Assembly: GCA_036346225.1 (NCBI GenBank)
Contig: JARFIW010001323.1
Span: forward strand, 558,001 to 622,000
DNA length: 64,000 nucleotides
Reading direction: 5' to 3'
From: Platerodrilus igneus
Taxonomy: Eukaryota > Arthropoda > Insecta > Coleoptera > Lycidae
Of the stretch, positions 1-12,354 are shown piece after piece. The stretch's first letter is position 1. Each line of letters begins with the position of its first letter. The notes under the pieces are model-generated. The model was given only the letters and a program-made list of their open reading frames with translations, searched no databases and had not been told where the DNA came from. Made by a program: the position numbers and the translations under genes.

Positions 1-2158
1 CTGTTATGCTAATTTAACATGGGTAGCCATATTGATTATTGATTTTTGTGGATACTTCTTAAGATGTATTACAAATCCAATTAATTCTCTTCTAACTATA
101 AAAATAGTGTGTCTTATTCTAAATTCTTTTAAATAAGTACCTAATTCGGTTCGAATAAAATTAAAAGTGCATATCTTGCAGGAGTTTACTTAAAATAATC
201 ACTTTACCTCTGAAATTTTTCTTAGCCTATCTTAACTCGTTTTTCGGTCAATTTTTCAAAGCTACCGTTTAAATAACGCATAAAATATTGCATTTTTCTA
301 TGATTTCGAGTGTCTCTTTATAACCTAAATAATCAATTATAAATTACAATTACCTTCATAAAGAAAATTCCCTCCCGAAATATAGATTTTGTAATTAACT
401 GAGTTTTTAGCATATCTTCTATTTTCTAAAACGTTATAGTAACGTAATTTTGTTATACCTGTTCACTTAAACACTATCTTGCTCTGATACCGTCCTAAAA
501 GTGTTTTTTTTGGTAATTTAAACAATTAGCTATAACTTACAAATCCCTTTTTAAATAAAATTTTGCCTTTAAATACAGCTAACGCAAATATATAAGTACA
601 TCTTTTACCTTTCAAAACGTTATAATAACTTGATTTCTTTATATCTGCCTCTCTAAACATTACAATAATGAAGTTGTTGTTAACGTTTTCTATTTAAGCT
701 CATTTACGATAGTTGTTGATAATTTCCGCGATATCAAAAAAATATTTTAATAATTTGGAATACTGTTTTCTCTATACATGTATCGTAGAATATTTCTTTT
801 GTGTAGCGAGTATAATTTTGTTTTAATAACATATTTTTTTAGATATATCGATATTCCAACGCAGCATTTTAAGATCTATTAAGCGAGATTTACTGTCGAA
901 TTTGGTCGCTCAGCTGTATGTAAGTCTAGACGAGACTCATGAAGGGCCGGTCGCTCAGCATTACGTAACTCTAGACGAGAATTTGGTTAGTAAGTTTGTC
1001 GCTCTAGCAATTTGTGAATCATTTTTTAAGAATGATGTTGGAATTTTTCTTCATTAGTCTAGGTGGAGCTCAAACGAGGGCTTATCATCCTAGCAAGTAT
1101 ATGTGTTACAAGATATCTTTTCGTTCTTCAACAATTTTATCAGTAAATCGAGTTTTAATTACTGTCATCTCTTCACATATCGATTTAAACTACACTAGAT
1201 GGCATAAAATTATCTTTAAAATCGTTCAATCCTACGTACATCCAAAATTTTTTCACGTTTTATTTCCTTTACGATTTATATAATGTTTTTAGTCCCCACT
1301 ATCAATTAGTTAACTTTAATTACTTATTTCTTCTCTTATACAGCATATACCTTTTATACGTTTAACTTATTTACCTTAAACTACCTATCTCTTTGCTTTT
1401 GGTTGACCTTTCCCTGAACTTACCGTTAGTTATGTATCGCTGTATTCTCTAGATCCCCCAGTATAACTCTGTCGCTTCATTTAATTAATCCTCGCACCTT
1501 TTTCTACAACAGATTATTTTGGTTTCAGTATTTATCTTACATCATTTAATTGTGTGGTAATTGTCGTAACTTTGGTTGTAATAACTCATTGAATTTTTAT
1601 GATTGGTTTTAGCTGATGTTAGAGTAGATGCTTTCTTCTTTGGGCTCACATAGGAGACGCGGCCTATGCCATTGTAAGAAATAGTTCATATTCGCAGTTG
1701 CAAAAAACTAGGACTTTCTATTCCATGTGTTTTTCCTCTGAATTATTACAGTCGCCCACATTATCCTATATCATTATTTGTTTCTTTTTCTAATAAGTCA
1801 TCATAACATATAAACATTTTTTTCGTTGTTTTTTATTGAACTTCATGGTGAGGTGCTATCGCTTTTTATTGTTATCTTATCAAATTCTCGGTTGTTTTAG
1901 CATATTGGGACAGTGTGTCTGTATTTAATTAACGGCTTATAATTAGGCATTTTTGTGTGTTGATACCGTTACCGTTTTAAAAAATTACCTTAAACAGTGT
2001 TTTTTTTGTGAATGTATCTGTAGTGATACTTTTAAGTTGTTGTTTCAACTTTTGTCTGATTTTCTTATCGTAGTGGATGCACTCGTTAGAGCCTAGAAAT
2101 TTTTTTTAACTTATATGTCTTAACTTACCTATATAACGGCTCCAAGTAGCCACTTTAT

Positions 2159-2281
2159 CGTTATCTTACCTATTGTCTTTGATAATAACTTGAGTTAATA
2201 TCGTTATCTTACTTATTACCTTTAATAATAACTTTAGTTTAATATCATTATCTTATCTATAATCTTCGATAATAACTTGAG
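2159..2281 (+). repeat. Short tandem repeat (~40-45 bp x 3) in unit 1
   Basis: Three imperfect copies of a block containing GTTATCTTAC...TAATAACTT. The same block has three copies in unit 2 (6038-6160) and four in unit 3. Confidence 0.75.
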
Positions 2282-2936
2282 ATTTTGTTTTATCTTTTTA
2301 TCTTCCTAACGTTTGGTATTTATGACCAGAATGGGAATTATTTTTTTGAATATTAAGTGAAAAAGCTAACCTGATAGTAGAAATGTAATTTGTTAGGTTA
2401 GTAATGTAAAGAATTAGTAAGGTGGTACTTTTGGTAAATTTGTCGATTCACAGCCATGTCATGGACAAGTTTTGATGTGTATTGTTTATTAAACCAGAGT
2501 ACCAGTACTTAAAAATTTGCTAGACTGTAGAGTAACTCACTCTTTTGAACATTTTTAAATTTGCGCTTTTTTGCCAACGAAGAAAGTCTAGATGCAACGC
2601 TCATGTGCGTTTGCGCTTAGGAAACTGTAATGTTAGCTTTAGTTTAGTATATAGGTTAGGCGACTTGTCGCATTTGTTTTAGTTTAAGTAGTGTTTCATG
2701 CTCCCCGAAAAATTTGTGCTGTCGATTATAACTGCGCCACATCAAAGACTCGTGTGTGCACTTTTCCGTTTCCTGGTAATTCGGAAGACGTGTTATCGGT
2801 CGGAAAAAACCAGGTGGCACCTCAAATAAACATTTTGTAGGCTTTACGTTAGGATTTATGTAGGTTAGTTGGGATCTAGATTTTAAGATGTTACTGTGCT
2901 AACAGTCATTTTCTTTTTTTATGGCTTTGTCGCGAT

Positions 2937-3538
2937 TGTTACGTGCCGAAATCGGCCGTAAACATTCCGAATTTTAGTTTTAATTTGTATGGATTTTACG
3001 TCAATAAATTTGAAAAGACGCGGGTGTATTTCCGTCACTTCAGACAGTGCGTTTGCGCGAGATTGCGCCGACGCGGAGTGCCAAGAAGGGTGGTGGTAAT
3101 TTGCGAGAAACGTGTCGTGACTGGTGACCGAGACGCGAACGAATGTAGTTACCTTTGTGTCTTATCGTGTCTTTTTTTGTTACGTAGGTTCCTTTGCCTT
3201 ATCTTTGATTATCGTTCCTCATAACCGTTTCCTGTCGCCCCTCTACAAATAGAAAGAAGACAAATTTGAATTTGGTTTCGACCAGGGCCAGCGAATTACC
3301 CACGCCCGAAAAGGATCAACAGAGCCCGCCATCACGGAGTAGTGCTGTGAGAATCCCTACAGTTTACGTGAGTAACCGTTTGGTTTTCCTTAAAATTAGT
3401 ATAACTTTTTTTACTGTGTTGTAATAATTTGAACATTGCATGACGTAATCTCTTGATTGCGCATCATTTTGCAATTATTTAACATTGCTACCAACTGACT
3501 GTAGTGGCTCGCGTACCGCATCGGCTGGGTTATAATAG
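2937..3538 (+). mobile_element. LTR-like block, array unit 1
   Basis: The block starts TGTTACGTGCCG and ends GGGTTATAATAG, directly followed by TGGCGCCCAAAACG, which resembles a tRNA-Lys-type retroviral primer-binding site. It contains a GC-rich promoter-like stretch around 3030-3110 and a good splice donor (TTAC|GTGAGT) near 3369. Diverged blocks with the same order of landmarks occur at 59300-59975 (minus) and 61015-61626 (plus), outside the array, which supports a mobile-element origin. Weak points: the expected purine-rich tract just upstream is missing and the 3' end is not a clean CA. Confidence 0.5.
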
Positions 3539-3553
3539 TGGCGCCCAAAACGT
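3539..3553 (+). other. Candidate primer-binding site, unit 1
   Basis: TGGCGCCCAAAACGT follows the LTR-like block without a gap. The first eight bases match the usual start of tRNA-Lys-primed sites; the rest diverges. It recurs at 7416. Confidence 0.4.
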
Positions 3554-6500
3554 CTATTAGGTTGGATACAAAATTTTTTCTTCTGGTTTATATCTTAGAA
3601 TGTATTAATTAACTATATTTGTAGGTTTTTTACTTAAAAAATAAATAATTATTTGAATTTTTTAATATCTATTAACTTATAAAATTTAGAGTGGTAACAC
3701 TGAAAGTTACTATGTCAATCATCTGAAATGAAATAACAGCTGTTATGCTAATTTAACATGGGTAGCCATATTGATTATTGATTTTTGTGGATACTTCTTA
3801 AGATGTATTACAAATCCAATTAATTCTCTTCTAACTATAAAAATAGTGTGTCTTATTCTAAATTCTTTTAAATAAGTACCTAATTCGGTTCGAATAAAAT
3901 TAAAAGTGCATATCTTTTAGGAGTGTCTATTACATAACATAACCTCACTTAAACACGTGTTTGGATCATATAATTTTCTTTAAAAGTATTCTAACTATAA
4001 GTAAATAGCTTTATTTTCCATCCATTATGAAGAAGAAAAGGAAAAAATCTTTTAAATTGCCATTAAGTTTACTTAAAATAATCACTTTACCTCTGAAATT
4101 TTTCTTAGCCTATCTTAACTCGTTTTTCGGTCAATTTTTCAAAGCTACCGTTTAAATAACGCATATAATATTACATTTTTCTATGATTTTGAGTGTCTCT
4201 TTATAACCTAAATAATCAATTATAAATTACAATTACCTTCATAAAGAAAATTCCCTCCCGAAATACAGATTTCGTAATTAACTGAGTTTTTAGCATATCT
4301 TCTATTTTCTAAAACGTTATAGTAACGTAATTTTGTTATACCTGTTCCCTTAAACACTATCCTGCTCTGATACCGTCCTAAAAGTGTTTTTTTGGTAATT
4401 TAAACAATTAGCTATAACTTACAAATCCCTTTTTAAATAAAATTTTGCCTTTAAATACAGCTAACGCAAATATATAAGTACATCTTTTACCTTTCAAAAC
4501 GTTATAATAACTTGATTTCTTTATATCTGCCTCTCTAAACATTACAATAATGAAGTTGTTGTTAACGTTTTCTATTTAAGCTCATTTACGATAGTTGTTG
4601 ATAATTTCCGCGATATCAAAAAAATATTTTAATAATTTGGAATACTGTTTTCTCTATACATGTATCGTAGAATATTTCTTTTGTGTAGCGAGTATAATTT
4701 TGTTTTAATAACATATTTTTTTAGATATATCGATATTCCAACGCAGCATTTTAAGATCTATTAAGCGAGATTTACTGTCGAATTTGGTCGCTCAGCTGTA
4801 TGTAAGTCTAGACGAGACTCATGAAGGGCCGGTCGCTCAGCATTACGTAACTCTAGACGAGAATTTGGTTAGTAAGTTTGTCGCTCTAGCAATTTGTGAA
4901 TCATTTTTTAAGAATGATGTTGGAATTTTTCTTCATTAGTCTAGGTGGAGCTCAAACGAGGGCTTATCATCCTAGCAAGTATATGTGTTACAAGATATCT
5001 TTTCGTTCTTCAACAATTTTATCAGTAAATCGAGTTTTAATTACTGTCATCTCTTCACATATCGATTTAAACTACACTAGATGGCATAAAATTATCTTTA
5101 AAATCGTTCAATCCTACGTACATCCAAAATTTTTCACGTTTTATTTCCTTTACGATTTATATAATGTTTTTAGTCCCCACTATCAATTAGTTAACTTTAA
5201 TTACTTAGTTCTTCTCTTATCCAGCATATACCTTTTATACGTTTAACTTATTTACCTTAAACTACCTATCTCTTGGCTTTTGGTTGACCTTTCCCTGAAC
5301 TTACCGTTAGTTATGTATCGCTGTATTCTCTAGATCCCCCAGTATAACTCTGTCGCTTCATTTAATTAATCCTCGCACCTTTTTCTACAACAGATTATTT
5401 TGGTTTCAGTATTTATCTTACATCATTTAATTGTGTGGTAATTGTCGTAACTTTGGTTGTAATAACTCATTGAATTTTATGATTGGTTTTAGCTGATGTT
5501 AGAGTAGATGCTTTCTTCTTTGGGCTCACATAGGAGACGCGGCCTATGCCATTGTAAGAAATAGTTCATATTCGCAGTTGCAAAAACTAGGACTTTCTAT
5601 TCCATGTGTTTTCCTCTGAATTATTACAGTCGCCCACATTATCCTATATCATTATTTGTTTCTTTTTCTAATAAGTCATCATAACATATAAACATTTTTT
5701 TCGTTGTTTTTTATTGAACTTCATGGTGAGGTGCTATCGCTTTTTATTGTTATCTTATCAAATTCTCGGTTGTTTTAGCATATTGGGACAGTGTGTCTGT
5801 ATTTAATTAACGGCTTATAATTAGGCATTTTTGTGTGTTGATACCGTTACCGTTTTAAAAAATTACCTTAAACAGTGTTTTTTTTTGTGAATGTATCTGT
5901 AGTGATACTTTTAAGTTGTTGTTTCAACTTTTGTCTGATTTTCTTATCGTAGTGGATGCACTCGTTAGAGCCTAGAATTTTTTTTTAACTTATATGTCTT
6001 AACTTACCTATATAACGGCTCCAAGTAGCCACTTTATCGTTATCTTACCTATTGTCTTTGATAATAACTTGAGTTAATATCGTTATCTTACTTATTACCT
6101 TTAATAATAACTTTAGTTTAATATCATTATCTTATCTATAATCTTCGATAATAACTTGAGATTTTGTTTTATCTTTTTATCTTCCTAACGTTTGGTATTT
6201 ATGACCAGAATGGGAATTATTTTTTGAATATTAAGTGAAAAGCTAACCTGATAGTAGAAATGTAATTTGTTAGGTTAGTAATGTAAAGAATTAGTAAGGT
6301 GGTACTTTTGGTAAATTTGTCGATTCACAGCCATGTCATGGACAAGTTTTGATGTGTATTGTTTATTAAACCAGAGTACCAGTACTTAAAAATTTGCTAG
6401 ACTGTAGAGTAACTCACTCTTTTGAACATTTTTAAATTTGCGCTTTTTTGCCAACGAAGAAAGTCTAGATGCAACGCTCATGTGCGTTTGCGCTTAGGAA

Positions 6501-6813
6501 ACTGTAATGTTAGCTTTAGTTTAGTATATAGGTTAGGCGACTTGTCGCATTTGTTTTAGTTTAAGTAGTGTTTCATGCTCCCCGAAAAATTTGTGCTGTC
6601 GATTATAACTGCGCCACATCAAAGACTCGTGTGTGCACTTTTCCGTTTCCTGGTAATTCGGAAGACGTGTTATCGGTCGGAAAAAACCAGGTGGCACCTC
6701 AAATAAACATTTTGTAGGCTTTACGTTAGGATTTATGTAGGTTAGTTGGGATCTAGATTTTAAGATGTTACTGTGCTAACAGTCATTTTCTTTTTTTATG
6801 GCTTTGTCGCGAT

Positions 6814-7415
6814 TGTTACGTGCCGAAATCGGCCGTAAACATTCCGAATTTTAGTTTTAATTTGTATGGATTTTACGTCAATAAATTTGAAAAGACGCGG
6901 GTGTATTTCCGTCACTTCAGACAGTGCGTTTGCGCGAGATTGCGCCGACGCGGAGTGCCAAGAAGGGTGGTGGTAATTTGCGAGAAACGTGTCGTGACTG
7001 GTGACCGAGACGCGAACGAATGTAGTTACCTTTGTGTCTTATCGTGTCTTTTTTTGTTACGTAGGTTCCTTTGCCTTATCTTTGATTATCGTTCCTCATA
7101 ACCGTTTCCTGTCGCCCCTCTACAAATAGAAAGAAGACAAATTTGATTTTGGTTTCGACCAGGGCCAGCGAATTACCCACGCCCGAAAAGGATTAACGGA
7201 GCCCGCCATCACGGAGTAGTGCTGTGAGAATCCCTACAGTTTACGTGAGTAACCTTTTGGTTTTCCTTAAAATTAGTATAACTTTTTTTACTGTGTTGTA
7301 ATAATTTGAACATTGCATGACGTAATCCCTTGATTGCGCATCATTTTGCAATTATTTAACATTGCTACCAACTGACTGTAGTGGCTCGCGTACCGCACCG
7401 GCGGGGTTATAATAA
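6814..7415 (+). mobile_element. LTR-like block, array unit 2
   Basis: This is the second copy of the 602 bp LTR-like block, with the same TGTTACG start, ending GGGTTATAATAA immediately before TGGCGCCC at 7416. It is nearly identical to the copy at 2937, so the copies were homogenised or duplicated recently. The 3.27 kb between the two blocks (3539-6813) would be a non-coding internal region of a large retrotransposon derivative. Confidence 0.5.
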
Positions 7416-7430
7416 TGGCGCCCAAAACGT
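7416..7430 (+). other. Candidate primer-binding site, unit 2
   Basis: TGGCGCCCAAAACGT directly follows the second LTR-like block, as in unit 1. The third block lacks it, as expected if the third block is the terminal 3' LTR. Confidence 0.4.
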
Positions 7431-9910
7431 CTATTAGGTTGGTTAAAAAAATTTTGTCTTCTGGTTTATATCTTAGAATGTATTAATTAACTATATTTGT
7501 AGGTTTTTCACTTAAAAAATAAATAATTATTTAAATTTTTTAATATCTATTAACTTATAAAATTTAGAGTGGTAACACTGAAAGTTACTATGTCAATCAT
7601 CTGAAATGAAATGACAGCTGTTATGCTAATTTAACATGGATAGCCATATTGATTATTGATTTTTGTGGATACTTCTTAAGATGTATTACAAATCCAATTA
7701 ATTCTCTTCTAACTATAAAAATAGTGTGTCTTATTCTAAATTCTTTTAAATAAGTACCTAATTCGGTTCGAATAAAATTAAAAGTGCATATCTTTCAGGA
7801 GTGTCTATTACATAACATAAGCTCACTTAAACACGTGTTTGGATCATATAATTTTCTTTGAAAGTATTCTAACTATAAGTAAATAGCTTTATTTTCTATC
7901 CATTATGAAGAAGAAAAGGAAAAAATCTTTTAAATTGCCATTAAGTTTACTTAAAATAATCACTTTACCTCTGATATTTTTCTTAGCCTATCTTAACTCG
8001 TTTTTCGATCAATTTTTCAAAGCTACCGTTTAAATAACGCATATAATATTGCATATTTCTATGATTTTGAGTGTCTCTTTATAACCTAAATAATCAATTA
8101 TAAATTACAATTACCTTCATAAAGAAAATTCCCTCCCGAAATATAGATTTCGTAATTAACTGAGTTTTTAGCATATCTTCTATTTTCTAAAACGTTATAG
8201 TAACGTAATTTTGTTATACCTGTTCCCTTAAACACTATCCTGCTCTGATACCGTCCTAAAAGTGTTTTTTTGGTAATTTAAACAATTAGCTATAACTTAC
8301 AAATCCCTTTTTAAATAAAATTTTGCCTTTAAATACAGCTAACGCAAATATCTAAGTACATCTTTTACCTTTCAAAACGTTATAATAACTTGATTTCTTT
8401 ATATCTGCCTCTCTAACCATTACAATAATGAAGTTGTTGTTAACGTTTTGTATTTAAGCTCATTTACGATAGTTGTTGATAATTTCCGCGATATCAAAAA
8501 AATATTTTAATAATTTGGAATACTGTTTTCTCTATACATGTATCGTAGAATATTTCTTTTGTGTAGCGAGTATAATTTTGTTTTAATAACATATTTTTTT
8601 AGATATATCGATATTCCAACGCAGCATTCTAAGATCTATTAAGCGAGATTTACTGTCGAATTTGGTCGCTCAGCTGTATGTAAGTCTAGACGAGACTCAT
8701 GAAGGGCCGGTCGCTCAGCATTACGTAACTCTAGATGAGAATTTGGTTGGTAAGTTTGTCGCTCTAGCAATTTGTGAATCATTTTTTAAGAATGATGTTG
8801 GAATTTTTCTTCATTAGTCTAGGTGGAGCTCAAACGAGGGCTTATCATCCTAGCAAGTATATGTGTTACAAGATATCTTTTCGTTCTTCAACAATTTTAT
8901 CAGTAAATCGAGTTTTAATTACTGTTATCTCTTCACATATCGATTCAAACTACACTAGATGGCATAAAATTATCTTTAAAATCGTTCAATCCTACGTACA
9001 TTTAAAATTTTTTCACGTTTTATTTCCTTAACGATTTATCTAATGTTTTTAGTCCCCACTATCAATTAGTTAACTTTAATTACTTATTCCTTCTCTTATA
9101 CAGCATATACCTTTTATACGTTTAACTTATTTACCTTAAACTACCTATCACTTTGCTTTTGGTTGACTTTTACCTGAACTTACCGTTAGTTATGTATCGC
9201 TGTATTCTCTAGATCCCCCAGTATAACTCTGTCGCTTCATTTAATTAATCCTCGCACCTTTTTCTACAACAGATTATTTTGGTTTCAATATTTATCTTAC
9301 ATCGTTTAATTGTGTGGTAATTGTCGTAACTTTGGTTGTAATAACTCATTGAATTTTTATGATTGGTTTTAGCTGATGTTAGAGTGGATGCTTTCTTCTT
9401 TGGGCTCACATAGGAGACGCGGCCTATGCCATTGTAAGAAATAGTTCATATTCGCAGTTGCAAAAAACTAGGACTTTCTATTCCATGTGTTTTTCCTCTG
9501 AATTATTACAGTCGCCCACATTATCCTATTATTTGTTTCGTTTTCTAATAAGTCATCATAACATTAAACATTTTTTTCGTGTTTTTTATTGAACTTCGTG
9601 GTGAGGTGCTATCGCTTTTTATTGTTATCTTATCAAATTCTCGGTTGTTTTAGCATATTGGGACAGTGTGTCTGTATTTAACGGCTTATAATTAGGCATT
9701 TTTGTGTGTTTATACCGTTACCGTTTTAAAAAATTATCTTGCAACAGTGGGTTTTTTTTGTGAATGTATCTGTAGTGATACTTTTAAGTTGTTGTTTCAA
9801 CTTTTGTCTGATTTTCTTATCGTAGTGGATGCACTCGTTAGAGCCTAGAATTTTTTTTTAACTTATATGTCGTAACTTACCTATATAACGGCTCCAAGAA
9901 GCCACTCTAT

Positions 9911-10077
9911 CGTTATCTTACCTATTGTCTTTGATAATAATTTGAGTTAATATCGTTATCTTACCTATTACCTTTAATAATAACTTTAGTTTAATATCGT
10001 TATCTTATCTATTATCTTTAATAATAACTAAAGCTCAATATCATTATCTTATCTATTATCTTCGATAATAACTTGAG
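9911..10077 (+). repeat. Short tandem repeat expanded to 4 copies in unit 3
   Basis: This is the same minisatellite as at 2159, about 44 bp longer: an extra copy containing GTTATCTTATCTATTATC has been inserted. It is a length variant between otherwise near-identical macro-units. Confidence 0.75.
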
Positions 10078-10748
10078 ATTTTGTTATATCTTTTTATCTT
10101 CCTAACGTTTGGTATTTATGACCAGAATGGGAATTATTTTTTTGAATATTAAGTGAAAAAGCTAACCTGATAGTAGAAATGTAATTTGTTAGGTTAGTAA
10201 TGTAAGGAATTAGTAAGGTGGTACTTTTGGTAAATTTGTTGATTCACAGCCATGTCATGGACAAGTTTTGATGTGTATTGTTTATTAAACCAGAGTACCA
10301 GTACTTAGAAATTTGCTAGAGTGTAGAGTAACTCACTCTTTTGAACATTTTTAAATTTGGGCTTTTTTGCCAACGAAGAAACAGTCTAGATGCAACGCTC
10401 ATGTGCGTCTGCACGTAGGAAACTGTAATGTTAGCTTTAGGTTAGTATATAGGTTAGGCGACTTGTCGCATTTGTTTTAGTTTAAGTAGTGTTTCATGCT
10501 CCCCGAAAAATTTGTGCTGTCGATTATAACTGCGCCACACCAAAGACTCGTGTGTGCACTTTTCCGTTTCCTGGTAATTCGGAAGACGTGTTATCGGTCG
10601 GAAAAAACCAGGTGGCGCCTCAAATAAACATTTTGTAGGATTTAAGTTAGGATTTATGTAGGTTAGTTGGGATCTAGATTTTAAGATGTTACTGTGCTAA
10701 CAGTCATTTTCTTTTTTTAAGTTTTTTCTTTTATGGCTTTGTCGCGAT

Positions 10749-11335
10749 TGTTACGTGCCGAAATCGGCCGTAAACATTCCGAATTTTAGTTTTAATTTGT
10801 AAGGATTTTACGCCAATAAATTTGAAAAGATGCGTGTGTATTTCCGTCACTTCAGACAGTGCGTTTGCGCGAGATTGCGCCGACGCGGAGTGCCAAGAAG
10901 GGTGGTGGTAATTTGCGAGAGACGTGTCGTGACTGGTGACCGAGACGCGAACGAATGTAGTTACCTTTGTGTCTTATCGTGTCTTTTTTTGTTACGTAGG
11001 TTCCTTTGCCTTATCTTTGATTATCGTTCCTCATAACCGTTTCCTGTCGCCCCTCTACAAATAGAAAGAAGACAAATTTGAATTTGGTTTCGACCAGGGC
11101 CAGCGAATTACCCACGCCCGAAAAGGATCAACGGAGCCCGCCATCACGGAGTAGTGCTGTGAGAATCCCTACAGTTTACGTGAGTAACCTTTTGGTTTTC
11201 CTTAAAATTAGTATAACTTTTTTTACTATGTTGTAATAATTTGAACATTGCATGATGTAATCATTTTGCAATTATTTAACATTGCTACCAACTGACTGTA
11301 GTGGCTCGCGTACCGCACCGGCGGGGTTATAATAA
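10749..11335 (+). mobile_element. LTR-like block, terminal copy next to ppk
   Basis: This third copy is 587 bp and has lost ~15-20 bp near 11256. After GGTTATAATAA the array homology ends and single-copy sequence begins with no TGGCGCCC, so this looks like the 3' boundary of the array. It carries the same promoter-like GC-rich segment (about 10855-10950) and a splice donor at 11180 (GTGAGT). The ppk start codon lies 268 bp beyond its end, so it is placed where it could act as a promoter. Confidence 0.5.
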
Positions 11336-11603
11336 TGTACAGAGTTCAACCCAATACAAAAACTTTCCTGTGTTATACAATACCATTACCATAAAGTAAT
11401 TTTAACATTATAGAAGAATGATATATGTTCTTCAATCTAATAAAGTCTAAAATAATTAGAAATGTATGACAATCAAGCTTTAATGGAAGTGCAATAAAAG
11501 AAATTGATTTTGTAATTAATGAAGTTATAAAAGTAATTCGCAACTTTTGTTTTAGTTATTGTCAGACTTGGTGTTTCGAAATTAAGTTGGATCTCTTGAA
11601 ACC

Positions 11604-11857
11604 ATGCATAACTTTTATTCTATGATAAAAGAAAATTCCTCAAAAACAACACAAATTTCTTTTGCGATCTTTATTCTGTGTAGTATTATTTTATGCTGTT
11701 ATTTAATCTGTTTGGTATTGTTATCAACAGAACAACGAACACAAACTAGAATTGCTAGTACTGCTTTTCCGGTAGAACGTGTTCGTTTCCCATCAGTTAC
11801 AATATGCAATTTCAATGTTGTTTATAAGGAAAATATGATTAAATTAATTAAACATTT
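11604..11857 (+). CDS. ppk: Pickpocket (PPK) DEG/ENaC channel subunit, exon 1
   Basis: PPK proteins are insect amiloride-type sodium-channel subunits of the plasma membrane. This exon encodes a short cytoplasmic N-terminus, a hydrophobic first membrane segment (about residues 19-41) and the family signature FPSVTICNFN at residues 62-71, just outside the membrane. The ATG at 11604 is preceded by an in-frame TAA at 11583. The exon ends inside codon TT|A before GTAAGT at 11858. The conserved His-Gly gating motif normally found before the first membrane segment is not present, so an upstream coding exon may be missing or the protein may be atypical. A 50 nt intron follows. Confidence 0.85.
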
Positions 11858-11907
11858 GTAAGTTTTCAAGATTAATTTGTACTTATATGAACAATTTATA
11901 ATTGCAG

Positions 11908-12064
11908 AGAGCCAACAGAATCCTTACAAAAGACTTTGTTAGAGTTCTTTTATAGTTTGTCGTCACTAATAGTAAACAATGAGCTGAAGGATGGAGAACG
12001 TTTTGAAAGCGTCTATGAATTTCTGGATGAGCATGAATATACTACAGAAAAAATTATGTTTGAG
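11908..12064 (+). CDS. ppk: PPK channel, exon 2
   Basis: The exon follows the acceptor ATTGCAG and restores the codon split in exon 1, giving an open frame of 52 codons with the segment LLEFFYSLSSLIV and then an acidic stretch. This region of the family is poorly conserved but normally lies just after the first membrane segment. The frame ends at GAG|GTAGTT; reading on meets TGA two codons later, so the donor at 12065 is required. Phase 0 agrees with exon 3, which lies 19.8 kb away beyond a large transposon-filled intron. Confidence 0.75.
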
Positions 12065-12354
12065 GTAGTTTGAGGTATTAAATTATGTAAGCGATTGAAT
12101 TGTTGTCCTGTAAACATTTTTCCGTTTCCTGCACTAATATAACTACTTTTTGCCCTATCCATAAGCATACAGAAGTTTAATAGAAAAATATTTTAATATT
12201 AGTGAATATAATAGTAAAATAACTTCTACAAATTAAAGGTTAACTAACAATTAAATAAAGAGTAACCTAAAAAGACCAATAATTATTTATCGTAATAAGA
12301 AACATGATTTATAAAAGTTTTACACGCCTAACGTTAATTTCAGAACGCCTCTTA

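Larger units (their letters stand above)
1..11335 (+). repeat. Tandem array (macrosatellite) of a 3.7-3.9 kb unit, 2.9 copies visible
   Basis: The same sequence recurs from 1, 3740 and 7618 (landmark CTGTTATGCTAATTTAACAT). The copies are nearly identical, differing by scattered substitutions, homopolymer lengths, one 144 bp deletion in the first copy (the sequence present at about 3924-4067 is absent near 185) and a repeat-number change. No long reading frame is kept; the short ORFs that recur simply recur with the DNA. Each unit carries a ~600 bp LTR-like block (separate entries). The array begins before the window and ends sharply at 11335, just upstream of the ppk gene. It could be a satellite, or tandem copies of a non-coding LTR element fused by LTR-LTR recombination. 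Confidence 0.9.

Noticed and set aside
1014..1283. Recurring 85-116 residue ORF in each array unit (also at 4896 and 8774)
   Set aside because: It recurs only because the DNA is repeated; end points differ by single-base changes, composition is not protein-like, and no domain is seen.
2943..3224. Recurring 68-93 residue Arg/Cys-rich ORF (also 6820 and 10830)
   Set aside because: Lies inside the LTR-like block; its basic and cysteine content reflects the GC-rich promoter-like DNA, and the corresponding diverged blocks at 59 and 61 kb do not keep the frame.
12065..12080. Alternative exon 2 donor GAG|GTATTA at 12075
   Set aside because: Using it would include an in-frame TGA; the donor at 12065 keeps the frame and matches exon 3.
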